A stretch of 64,000 bases of DNA from Ampullaceana balthica (taxonomy: Eukaryota; Mollusca; Gastropoda; Lymnaeidae): assembly GCA_944989445.1 (NCBI GenBank), contig CALYLW010000070.1, forward strand, positions 2,039,324 through 2,103,323, given 5' to 3'. The notes beneath the pieces are model-generated. The model made no database searches and was not told where the DNA came from. It worked only from the letters and a program-made list of their open reading frames with translations. Below are positions 25,430 to 35,900 of the stretch, piece after piece (positions within the stretch are counted from its first letter, which is position 1; each line of letters begins with the position of its first letter). Made by a program: the position numbers and the translations under genes.

Positions 25430-25880
25430 ATTGCATAGCATACGCCGCAGACTTGCTCATCATAGACAGTGCAAAGAACGGTTGAGAGGGGGGGGGGTAG
25501 GAGTACAGACACAAAAAGCTGCACCAAGTAAATAAAATATTTAAATAATCTTTTTTTTTAAAGGACACGCTTTTATTTACATATAGAAAGTGCACTAAAA
25601 AGAAGAAAATAAAAATTTTCAATCCGTGAACCTATCGACTGCACATAAAAGCGTGGGGCGCCCATCACAACTCATTTCTTATTGCAACTACTCTTTTGCA
25701 TATAGATACATTTTTCTAATTAATATGATAGTAGCATGTATATGATCAAAGTTGTGAAACTTTAAATGTTTATTAATATGCATATAAATTTGTATTTATG
25801 TTTCGCAGCTTTGTACATGATTGCGAGTTGTGATGAGGGCCCCACGCTTTTTATTTTCTACTTTTTAGTAACACAATTTT
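25430..25880. mobile_element. Inverted Helitron fragment and fold-back repeat
   Basis: At about 25430-25455 the phrase 'AGCATACGCCGCAGACTTGC' is the inverse of the Helitron 3' region just upstream. Farther on, GCGTGGGGCGCCCATCACAA (25651-25670) is mirrored by 'TGTGATGAGGGCCCCACGC' (25829-25847). Outer arms ('CACTAAAAAGAAGAAAATAA' and its inverse) surround these. The structure is a palindromic repeat without coding capacity. Confidence 0.5.
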
Positions 25881-26008
25881 TTAATCAATTTTTTGACATA
25901 ATCAACTCAATTTAATTAGTCAAACTTCGTTGTCTATAACTTAAATGTGATAGTGGTAAAAAGATAGATTATTAATTACAAATTTATGTATTTAAAAAAT
26001 AACAGTTT

Positions 26009-26083
26009 CCCCAACTGAAAATTGAACCCAGTACCTCCAGGTCGAAAATCCATTAAGCCAACAATTGGGCCAACTAGGCTACA
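26009..26083 (-). mobile_element. Degenerate tRNA-like sequence
   Basis: Read on the minus strand, the stretch contains an A-box-like TAGCCTAGTTGGCC and a B-box-like GGGTTCAATTT at tRNA-like spacing, with a terminal CAGTTGGGG. Pairing of the arms is imperfect, so it is more likely a tRNA pseudogene or the head of a SINE than a functional gene. Confidence 0.35.
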
Positions 26084-26199
26084 CAAATACCAGTTGTTCC
26101 TCTTGTATTATCATGTCAATTTAGATTTAGTTTCGAATTACTGAGCTGTTTAACACCTGGAATGTGGCTGGTTGTGAACACCGGTGACATTCACGTGAA

Positions 26200-26668
26200 A
26201 GTCAAGAATAGCACGGATACAGATTATATATAAAGATAAACGTAAAAATGCATTTATTTAATTACGGTACATTCGATCGATCTGAAATTTTGATACAATG
26301 TATTGTCATCCAATATCTATATGTGGTAAAATTTTGAGATCTCTAGGACCATCAGAAGTGGTTTAATTTTACGTTACAAGATTTGACGGATACAACATAC
26401 AAACTGTGAGTTAAATAAAAGCTTGTAACTTGTATTAATAAAAAATAGTGAGTAAACGTGAAGACAAGCACACTGAGGTTGTTGTTACCCGCCTCCCATT
26501 TAATACTACCATCCCTTAAACATAAACTGCGATTGGCCGACCACCAACCGACGTTCACTCGAGTTGTTTTGATTTCTTCGTGCTGTAGTTTGTGTCCGTT
26601 CTTTCTCCACTTTCTTTGCACTCTCCATGAGCAAGTCTGCGGCGCATGCTACGCCGCGGGACGTCTAG
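26200..26668 (+). mobile_element. Helitron-like element with canonical 3' end, copy 2
   Basis: The 3' end has the hairpin GCGGCG...CGCCGC (26639-26657) and terminates CTAG at 26665-26668, as in the copy ending at 25259. Its interior holds TTCGATCGATCTGAAATTTT and 'GGACCATCAGAAGTGG', shared with 6670-6790 and, inverted, with the tandem units at 3028-6125. No Rep/helicase coding sequence is present, so it would be non-autonomous. The 5' end is uncertain. Confidence 0.6.
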
Positions 26669-26820
26669 TATGATTTAATTCAATTACTGCTCTTATCATA
26701 GACAGCACACATCAGCATTTTAATATAATTTATTTATAACTAGCAACAAAGCCCGTTGGACGGGAATAAGTGTAGGGTGACCTGTGAAGTTCATGGAAGG
26801 ACATCACTACATTACCCACC

Positions 26821-26918
26821 CCCGTCTGTCCAGAGACCCTATACCCCCCCCCCACACACACCGAGGTCTGTTGCGAGACCCAACATCCCCTCCACCGCAG
26901 TTTGTGGAGAGACCCGCC
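26821..26918 (+). repeat. ~35-bp GC-rich minisatellite, left part
   Basis: Units of the form 'GTCTGTCCAGAGACC' plus a C-rich spacer repeat here and resume at 28752-28865. The nested hAT element at 26927-28674 splits the array. Confidence 0.6.
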
Positions 26919-27243
26919 GTCTCGACTAGGCCTGTCAACGGGTTCCCGGGACCCGGGTACCCGTTGCCGTGAGATTACCCGGGTAGTAAAATTCCGCCCG
27001 GGTACCCGTGAAAATGTGGCTTTAATGTCTATATTAACCAAACTTAGGCTGGCATGCGGCTTTTTTGTGTTTAATTTACGGTTCGCGAAACAATTTACAT
27101 GTATGAAATGAAAATTTTTGTTTCAAATATATGCTGTGAAATACGTCTAAGTAGAACTATCTGTCAACGGGATTGTAATAATACACAAAAATTTGTAAGA
27201 TTTTAAAGTCAATAAATTAGTTACTAACAGTGTAAGATGGATA

Positions 27244-27660
27244 AGGGCCCGTTCATAAATGACGTTATGCACCTAGGGGAGGAGGGGGTCACACATTTGT
27301 GACGAGGGGGAGGGATGTGTTTAAGAATAAATGTGACGTCACATCAAAATGCTCAACTTTAAATAAAAGTTCCAATGAAATATTTGATTGCTTACAATTT
27401 ATTTAATGACGTTTTACATGAATTTAAGCCTTTACCGATTTTAAGAGTTCAACTTCACATTAAATACAAAAATAAATGACAATTAACTTATTTGAAACAT
27501 GCTCATTTTCAAAAACGAAGTACGGCTTTTATGGCGGGGGGGGGGAGGGCCCGCAAAGCTTTGTGACGTCATATTGGAGGGGGCTCTAATTTTTGTGACA
27601 ACCTGTGACGGGGGGGGAGGGGGGGTAAAAATCTGCCAAAATCGCTTGACGTCATTTATA
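27244..27660. mobile_element. GACGTCA-TIR transposon, copy 2
   Basis: The left end GGGCCCGTTCATAAATGACG matches copy 1 at 21815. The right end stops at TTGACGTCATTTATA (27660), where the Penelope-like element begins, so the last ~10 bp are missing. The interior carries long G runs and 'TTGTGACGTCATATTGG'. Confidence 0.7.
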
Positions 27661-27735
27661 AAATACAAAATACACAAACAAATTGTGCAATTAAAACAAT
27701 AAATTTGAGCTTTATTTTAAACTAAAACGACAATA

Positions 27736-27761
27736 GACGTTTCGGCTAATGCCTTCATCAG
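27736..27761 (-). ncRNA. Hammerhead ribozyme-like core
   Basis: Read on the minus strand the bases give CTGATGA, a short stem-loop (GGC-ATTA-GCC) and then GAAACGTC, the conserved core of a hammerhead ribozyme ending at a GUC cleavage triplet. Penelope-like elements are known to carry hammerhead motifs with a minimal stem III. Here stem III would be the palindrome ACGU, which could pair only in a dimer. Stem I pairing is weak by eye, so activity is uncertain. Confidence 0.6.
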
Positions 27762-27953
27762 TACAATAACATAAAATAGGTACTTACATATATTTAAATT
27801 CTTAAAACATGTTATATCATAAAATAATTTAAAATATTCATGTAAAATAAAAATGAAAGGAAAAACAAAAACAAACAAGGACACAGGATGTAGGAAAAAG
27901 GAGGAAGTATCTAAAGTTACAGTTAAAACCACAACGGGAAAAAGATTCTGCAG

Positions 27954-28545
27954 TTAGGTAAAATTGTGAATTTGGTTAATTCCATATGGAGCCAACGTAC
28001 CAAATCGTTTTATAAGTTTATTTTCCATGTGGATCCTATCATGGGTATTGTTTGTATATAAAATACCAGTAACTGCAACATCTGAAATACCGTCATGGTC
28101 AACACTGTTAAAATGTTTAGATACAGGACATTGAGCCTGTTTATTAATATTATACAGGTGTTCTCGAAACCGATCCCCAAGACGACGACCTGTCTCACCC
28201 ACGTAAATTTTATTACACCTCTTGCAAAGAATTGCATAAATCACGTTGCGACTAGTGCAAGTGAATCCATCTTTTATTATGAAGTTTTCAAGAGGGAAAG
28301 AAACCTGGTTAATTTCAATCACATATGGACAAGTATTGCAACGGTTACGGTTGCAACCTTTTGTTCCAATATGTGCTTTCATTGTGGGAAGGTGACTTCT
28401 TACAAGTATATCTCTCAGGCTTCTATCTCTCCGGAAAGCAAAAAGAGGAGGTTTTTTGAAGACTTGCTGAGTTAGAGGGTCAGCCATGAGGATTGGTCGG
28501 TTTTTGAGAATTACCTGGCGGGCTATAAAATTATGGGGATGAAAA
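27954..28545 (-). pseudogene. Penelope-like element GIY-YIG endonuclease domain (partial ORF)
   Basis: The open frame gives about 177 residues from an internal methionine and continues upstream in frame ('HPHNFIARQVILKNRPI'). It contains a cysteine-rich linker 'GCNRNRCNTCPYV', then 'CTSRNVIYAILCKRC' and KIYVGETGRRLGDRFREH. These correspond to the GIY-YIG endonuclease of Penelope-like elements, which also carry a CxxC zinc-binding motif before it. Position 1 of the GIY motif reads VIYAIL and the YIG reads IYVGETG, with the catalytic Arg present in 'RFREHL'. The reverse transcriptase domain is absent because the copy is truncated, so it is not an active element. The endonuclease portion itself lacks internal stops. 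Confidence 0.8.
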
Positions 28546-28751
28546 GTTAAAATAAATTTGGATCGATCACATGACGGGGAAAATTATGTGATATTTCGAT
28601 CGGGTAACCCGGGTACCCGTTCGAAATTTGGACGGGTACCCGGGCAGCATTTTTCAACAATATTGACAGCCCTAGTCTCCACCGGCCATACATGTGTATC
28701 AAATCAAAAATACTATACATTATAGTTAAAACAACATTACCCACCCCCGTC

Positions 28752-28865
28752 TGTCCAGAGACCTACCTCCCCCCCCACACTGTGGTCTGTCCAGAGACCC
28801 TACCTCCCCCAACACCGCGGTCTTTCCAGAGACCACACACACACACCGCGGTGTGTCCAGAGTTA
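28752..28865 (+). repeat. ~35-bp GC-rich minisatellite, right part
   Basis: Three to four units of GTCTGTCCAGAGACC with C-rich spacers, continuing the array interrupted at 26919. Confidence 0.6.
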
Positions 28866-29110
28866 TAATAAATAACCCGTAAATTTGATTACAAATGCCA
28901 ACGCGCAACGCTAAAAATAAACTCTTGGAAAAAAAACTGCACCAAAAATAACTAGTTTTGAACGTCGTTCAATATGTAAATGAGACATAATTTTTCTCCG
29001 CCAGTGATTGGCTGTAGGAGTCTGTAGGAGTTGGTTTAAAGGACCAATCGCTACTGATGACCGCACAGATTATTGCCTTTTATTATATAGGATTATTATA
29101 TAGGATGTAA

Positions 29111-29995
29111 TTATAGCATATTTTACATTGAAAATTAAAACTTCATTACCTTTTTTTTTGCGCATGTTCCAAATGGATATCAACCCATGTTTTTCCGTGC
29201 TTCCATTAGGGTTTTCTTGACCTTAAAATAATTATGCGCAATAATTATAGATGTTATTTCTTTCTAAAGTCTCTGTGAAATTAAAAGGTCATTCAGCAAT
29301 AATAATTTCTTAGTTTTAAATATGAACTACATTGTACTAACTCTTCAGTCAGATAATAACAGGTTATATATTCAAATATATTTTCTTGTAAGAAATTATA
29401 AATTTTGAAATAACATTTTAGAATATTCTTACATTTGCACACACAAAAAATTGAATATTACTTATGCCTTAGAATTAGAAATCGGAAGTTTTTAAGGTAA
29501 ATCTGAACAGAATAGATTCACACATACAAGTTGATTTTTTAAAATTCATTTAGAGAGGAGTGCAACTTAATTTATGATTGAAATGCCATTCCAACCTGAT
29601 GTAAAGACGCATTAAATCTAGAATAGTCCAAGTTACTCATAGGAGTAGGCTGATCTGATTGTAACATTGAAATTGTGGTGAACAAAAACTCGTAGCTTCA
29701 TAGCTCTGGAGCAGCAACTACCTTTGAAAGGATAAATACAATACAGCTCTTTTATTCTTTAATGTTCAATAATCTGGTTTCAATTTATACTGACATTTAT
29801 TAGCTCATCTGATGACACCTAACAAAATATTAAGTGGTGTCTCACTGATTAAGTTTTCACCACCACTTGACTAAATCTAAACTGCAGTCAACACACACTA
29901 AAAAAAAATTACACAAATGGTAATAGGCATCTTTAAAATATTTAATTTAGTCCTATTGTTAATTAATTAATTAAAATTGTTCCAAAGAGGGATCT
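29111..29995. other. AT-rich intergenic DNA, no gene seen
   Basis: Nothing beyond short A/T runs was recognised. The sequence just before it (about 29060-29110) contains a small duplication, 'ATTATATAGGATTATTATATAGGAT', given here as two ~13-bp units, which may be a repeat end. Confidence 0.4.
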
Positions 29996-29999
29996 TAAC

Positions 30000-30800
30000 T
30001 TATCTGTTACAGGAGCTCCTTCTATACAGAATATTATTGCGTCCTACGATTATCTATGGTTTGTGTTTAGTCCTGCATTCTTAATAGAGTTTTAAATGTT
30101 GATAAAGTGTTGGTTTTCCTGGTTTCTTCAGGCAACCCTTTCCACGCCCTAATTCTGGACGGTAAAAACGAGAATTTGTATGTGTTTTTTCTTGCATGCA
30201 GAATAAGGAAGTTGTTTTTATCCTTTTGTCTATCTGAGGGTTGTATTAAGTTATCTTTGTGTTGTATTTCTAAATTAGAATTAATTGCTTTATGTATTAT
30301 TACTACTTTACTCTTGGTTCTTCTATCCTCTAGTGTTTCAAGGTTTAATGATTTAACTAATGGTGTTATTCTTGTAAGTTTTGAATATTATCCAGTAATT
30401 AATCTGAGAGCTCTTTTTTTAATTTGTTCACAGTTTATCAATGTTTTCTTTGGTTAATGGGTCCCATACAGAAGATGCATATTCTAGTGTACAGGTCTCA
30501 CCAAAGTGAGGTGGTAGTTTTATATTCTTATTACATCTATAAAAGTTTCTTTTTATAAAGCCTAAGGTTTTGTTTGATTTTTAAATAAATAATAAATTCA
30601 TTGACATGGGGATTCCATGATAGTTTCTCATTTATTATTACTCCTAAGTACTTTCCATCTTTAGTTTGGATTAGTTCTTTTCCATGAATGAAATATATTC
30701 AATTTATTAGTTTCTTTTTCTTTGTTACTCTTAACAGTTGACACTTTTCTGGGTGGAAAGACATACTCCAGTTAGTTTCCCATTTTATACTATCCGGATA
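30000..30800 (-). pseudogene. LINE (CR1/jockey-group) 3' fragment
   Basis: Read on the minus strand, the start (about 30790) gives 'WSMSFHPEKCQLLRV', followed by 'DGKYLGVIINEKLSWNPHVN', typical of the region after the reverse transcriptase catalytic core. The C-terminal tail, at 30110-30360, matches the plus-strand copy at 33529-33898. The 3' end at about 30000-30060 contains TTCTGTATAGAAGGAG and AACAGATAA, as in the other copy. Stops and frameshifts break the frame, and the 5' part is missing. Confidence 0.75.
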
Positions 30801-31717
30801 ATTAATTATAATTTATTACAATTTACAACAAATATTTTAATATTTTTAATTAGGCCACTGATGACTGATGATGATGTGATTCTTATTCTTAATTGATTCT
30901 TAAATTATTATGGCTATGCAGAATGAGAATGAATGCACCATTAATCTATGGACAATCTGGTTGGACTTAGAGTTGAGTTGAGGAATTTTTAGTTCAACTT
31001 TCGAAGATTAACATATCACTGATCACTAATACTAATATAATAATACTATGCTTAATATTAAATATAATAATATACTATACTACCTAAGTCTAGTTTAAGT
31101 CTGAGTCTGTCTAATTGATAATTAGTCTAACTCTAACTCTAAGACTAATACAGTGTACTAATAATATTAATAAGTTAGCTATGAATGAGAATGATGAATC
31201 ATAATGAATGAATGAGAACTGGCGATGGTTGATACATTGAAAATTGATACTTATCCTGGCACTGGCAACTTAACAATAAAGCATATTTTTAATACTTACT
31301 ACTGAAGTACTCTCAATTCCAAAACAACGAAGGCGTTTAATCCAACTGTGGTTTCTTTTGTCATTGTATTAAGCATGTTTTCCTTGAATTTAATTTGGAT
31401 ACGATTACAATCGTTTTCCAGTTTTCCATTGGCTGGCATTAACCATCAATAAAGAAATGTACAGGTGAGAAAAAGTATAAATATTATTTCGCTCTTTTTA
31501 TTTTTTATATTATTCCAATTAAATGTTCATGGGATCTAGCTGACGGGGGCGTGGACCCTGGAATAATAATGTCTAATTGTAGAGAGAAAGAAAAGGGGTA
31601 GCTTATATATATATATCAGATAATCAGTAATTTAAGTATCAGGTGCAATATAATCAACAAAGGTTTTAGTTGAAAGTTTTAATAAGTGTATAGTGTATAT
31701 ACTGTATACTATACGCA

Positions 31718-32126
31718 GAGGCGTCACAAGAGGGGTGTGGGGTGCGGGCCGCAATGGGTGACACCAATATTTAAAATTCTGTGTTTCCGTTATTTGGAAC
31801 TGGCAGACTTGGCGGAGGTCTATGGGGTGACGGTGACGAGTGGCATGGCGTACCGATGGTCATGGATTCGAATCCATCCATGTGAAGGCAAGGATTTGTT
31901 CCCGGGGCCTAGGGCGCCCCTGAGTCCACCCAGCTCCTAATGGGTACCTAACACTAGTAAGGGAAATAAATACGGCGGGGTATTGCGTGGAACCCTCATA
32001 GCCGTGGCCTGTGAACGCTACATCACTTGCCAACAGACCGGCATGGTCTGTGGACGCAATTATCTTCTGTATAGAATGAGTGTCTGTATAGATAAGACAA
32101 GACACCAATCCTAGTGACGCCTCAGA
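31718..32126. mobile_element. MITE with CAGAGGCGTCAC ends carrying a SINE
   Basis: The left end CAGAGGCGTCACAAGAGGGG (near 31718) and the right end GTGACGCCTC (to about 32126) are inverted. Between them lies a SINE, so the MITE is the older host of the insertion. A small relative sits at 15056-15243. Confidence 0.55.
31817..32103 (+). mobile_element. tRNA-derived SINE with LINE-like 3' tail
   Basis: The head is a degraded version of that in the 24181 SINE (A-box-like GGTGACGAGTGGC, B-box GGATTCGAATCC). The body shares 'TTGTTCCCGGGGCCTAGGGC' and TGAACGCTACATCACTTGCC. The 3' end differs: it reads ATCTTCTGTATAGAA and continues to a GATAAGACAAGAC tail, matching the 3' end of the LINE copies at 30000-30060 and 33850-33898. 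Such tail sharing is how SINEs recruit a LINE reverse transcriptase. The 5' limit is approximate. Confidence 0.75.
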
Positions 32127-32961
32127 CTACATACATGTAGCCTGTATACTATATTTACAAAAACTGTAGCGTGATGTTTGACGGTCACCAGCCACCTTTT
32201 CACATAAACCGCTAGTCCTCTTAAAACATTACTAATTAATAGCGGGCCCTTGCATTAAATAATGGCATTATCATTAAACTTCAACGCCCTGCTTCCAGAA
32301 AATTAAATAAGGCGGATATCCAAGTTGGCGTAAATTAGGCATAGCTAGAGTTAAGGCCTCCCCACGAACGAGTTTTGCAACCACTTGTAAGAAAAAACAC
32401 TGCAATTGATTGAAAATGCCTCCCTCAATTAAGAATTATAATTTTTAATTATTACTTTTTAAGTTAAGCCGTTAAGTCTTAACCCGTTAAAGTTAAGCCT
32501 CACTTAGCCAAGGCCAGGGCCCAGAGCACCACCAAATTAATTTAAAGTTTCGCCCCTTCCCCTTTATTAATTATTAATTTCTTTTTTCTAATTCTTAATA
32601 TTTGTTAAATGGCTTCACCAATTCTATTCGAAATTTTATTCTAATTAAAGAGTCAGTACTGAAATTTGTTGTGGTTTTACTGCCTTGCTCAGCTGAATTC
32701 ACGGATGCTTAAATAATATAGGTCAGCAGCTGATTTCGTCACATGACTATCACCAGGCTAAAATTAAAAAATGCCAAACAGTAAGTTACCGAAAAAGATA
32801 TTAGAATTAGTCCCTTTAAATTGTACTGCTATATTTAATTGTTCATCTGCAGTTTATTTATAAAAGAGGAAAGTTGCAGAGCATTGATATTCACACGATA
32901 ATTAAGAATACTCTTCAATATAAACAAATAGGCTTACAGACATTAATTAAAACAGGATAAT

Positions 32962-35900
32962 ATGACAGACTCTGGAACATGGATCGAGGATCACATTTAT
33001 GTAAGTTTATTATATTTCCAAAGATTTAAATTAATTTAATTACGTTACTTTTTTAATTTTAAAATTGAATGATCATTATAATTTATTAGTATCCGAGAGT
33101 CTAGAGGCAGAGGCATTGTTGGTCCATTGGTCACCATCTTCTTAGTGAACTTATTTCGACTTAGGCAAGGACTACGAGTCTTGGGTCTGGGTCTTAATCT
33201 TATACTTGACTTATATTTATATTATTATTTATTTTATTTATATCTTTATTGTTATTTTTATAAGCTTGACGTTATAACTTATTACGACGTTATTGTATGC
33301 CGCTTGCAACTTATCTATTCAGTATACATGTATATATATAAAAATGAAAGTTAAGTATGTATAATGTATGAATTGTATGTATGTAACATGTAGGCTTTTT
33401 TTATTGTAGGCCCTATGTATGATACGTATACCGTATGTCATTTAACTTTATGGCTGACTAAACCATTTCATTCATTATGATTCATCCGATCGCCATGAAA
33501 CTTTTGGAGACTTTTGAATACGCTCATTAATAAATCATTAAACCTTGAAACACTAGAGGATAGAAGAACCAAGAACAAAGTAGTAATCATACATAAAGCA
33601 ATTAATTCTAATTTAGAAATACAACACAAAGATAACTTAATGCAACCCTCAGATAGACATAAGGATAAAAACACCTTTCTTATTCCGTATGCAAGAACAA
33701 ACACATACAAGTTTTCCTTCTTCCCGTCCGGAATTCGGGCGTGGAATGGGTTGCCTGAAGAATCCAGGAAAACCAACACTTTATCAACATTTAAATCTCT
33801 AATAAAAATGCAGGACTAAACACAAACCATAGATAAGCGTAGGACGCAATAATCTTCTGTATAGAAGGAGCGTCTATAAACAGATAAGATAAGATAAGAT
33901 ACGCTCATTGGATGGTCACCGGCAACTTTTTTTTCAAAATTTATCATTATTGGAACCCGACTTAAGTTTGATCATCAATGCAAGAATATTTTAATATGCG
34001 AGAATTTTGCTTGTTCTGGTTTTTGTTCTCTTTTTGTTGACAGTATTTACATTACATGTTTTGGTAAAATTGGTCAACTATCACTGTGATTGAAAGTTAG
34101 CTGATTACAGTCTTTACTACTCTTTACAAAGAACAGGGAAATGAGCAAATCAATTTGAAATTCTTTCAGGTTCCAGTTCTAGGTGGACTAGCCTTTCTTG
34201 CTCTGATAGCTGTTCTCATCTACTGCTTGTGCAAGAAAAGGCGGTATGTAGTAACATTGTCAAATTCATCAATTTTTATTTTATTTATGTTTGAAGGGTG
34301 AGAAGAACTAATAAGCTTTCTTACTCATTACTAAATTACTAATTCTCATTTTGAATAACTTTTTTTCAACTTATAAGTTTAAACAAGTTTAATGAGTTTT
34401 TACAATCTTAAAAAATTATTTGCCCCAATTATTATTTTAAGTTAAATGGGAAATTCAAAACAATCTTTTAGATATAAAATACATAAACATTGACTTAAAG
34501 TACTATTGAAGTAGCTTATGTTCACTCTCATGTCGCTTGTAATATATATCATTTTTTTATTGCTATGTGATATCATACTGTGTTATATTTAAATGGTGTG
34601 TCATAGATGTAGTTTTCCCAATAATTATTTATGAATGAGGAAGCAAATTTTAAAATAATTTTAATCTTTCATTGAAAATTATAAACTAATGACTTAAATT
34701 AATCTCACACAATTGACTAAGTACTAAATCCAGAGATTTACTTTTTTTTGTCTTTTATTGTTATTATTTTGAAAAATAACATTAAATAAATATTTTATTA
34801 TTTTGTCATATAATATGTTTTCATACATCATAAGAATGTTCAAAAATTCTACTCTAAAGTGTTATAATTATATAGGAGTTCATATGATCTTATAAGAGAA
34901 CTTTAAAGTTAATAAGGTTCTTATCATTCAAAATAAAAATTTTAAACTACTGATGTCAGTGTTTTGTCAGTTGGGTGGAGAAATCGATTTGTCTGAAGAT
35001 TTGTATCTCAGCTTTTTTAAATACAACTTTAAAATTTTAAAATCCTTCAATTAAGGTTTAACAATCCTACCTGCCTACCTTAAAAGTATTAATGTATTAA
35101 GGTTATAAAGGAGTTCTAATGATCTTACACCATAACCTTTGCTTTCTCAATGCTTTAATCTCTAAAATATATAATTTTAAAGTTCCTGGAGACATTATTA
35201 TTTAGTTGGCTGAACAAATCAATCATAATTTTATTTTTCAGCCATTTTTACTACCACTTTTGATTAATTAATCCATCCGATTAATTGCATACACACTTAG
35301 ATAAATGACATAGACTCTTAAGACAACCTTCATTTTTTTTTAATCTAACGTTTTGCTTTGAGGACCTTGCGAAATGTTGATCTTTTATATAAAAGAGGCT
35401 TGACCTAATCCTTTTATGCTCATCAACTACAAGAAAATGTCTCAAAATATTTTTAAACGCTATTAAAAAAATAATTAATTTTACTAATCATTTTAAATAT
35501 CTGTAACAAAAAGATGCATTTGAGAAAATAGTTTCATCATGAAATATATACACCAGGGGTGTGCAACAGGCGGCCCGCGGGCCACAACCTGGCCCGCCAG
35601 ACCAGTTCATGTGGCCCGCCAATCATATTTGATTTTTATACTCGCGCACTTTACTAAAGTTATCAAGAGTACATTTTTTACGGGTACTGGCCCTCATTGT
35701 TGTTACAAAGTTCACATGTGGCCCAATGTTGGAAAATGTTGCACACCCCTGATATACACCATCTTCTATCTTATCCATGAATATAGAATTGTTATTTCAA
35801 AAGAACAATACATTGTATACTTAAATCCATTTTCATGTTAATTTTTCGATATTATAGTTATTAATTTTAAATTATAATCATAACTTTAGTTCGATCTGTA

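Larger units (their letters stand above)
27661..28555 (-). mobile_element. Penelope-like retroelement, 3' fragment
   Basis: On the minus strand it carries the end of the ORF with a GIY-YIG endonuclease domain (27954-28545), then a 3' region of about 290 bp that includes a hammerhead-like core (27736-27761), and finally AATAAA-containing AT-rich sequence. The reverse transcriptase part is missing, as expected for a 5'-truncated copy. It lies inside the hAT element, directly abutting the GACGTCA-TIR MITE. Confidence 0.75.
26927..28674. mobile_element. hAT-type element with nested insertions
   Basis: The ends TAGGCCTGTCAACGGG and, inverted, TAGGGCTGTCAATATT are of hAT type. They are flanked by GTCTCGAC (26919-26926) and GTCTCCAC (28675-28682), an 8-bp target duplication with one mismatch. 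Inverted GGGTACCCG-rich segments lie just inside both ends (26934-27013 and 28603-28645). The interior has been filled by a GACGTCA-TIR MITE (27244-27660) and a Penelope-like fragment (27661-28555). No hAT transposase is left. Confidence 0.75.

Noticed and set aside
24971..25438. 155-residue plus-strand open frame
   Set aside because: It runs across a tRNA-like repeat region and the Helitron 3' hairpin, and shows no domain or splice context.
28095..28475. Plus-strand 126-residue open frame
   Set aside because: It is antisense to the GIY-YIG domain of the Penelope-like element and has no recognisable domain.
30107..30457. Plus-strand 116-residue open frame
   Set aside because: It is antisense to the LINE C-terminal tail. 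The same antisense frame appears opposite the sense copy at 33468-33779.
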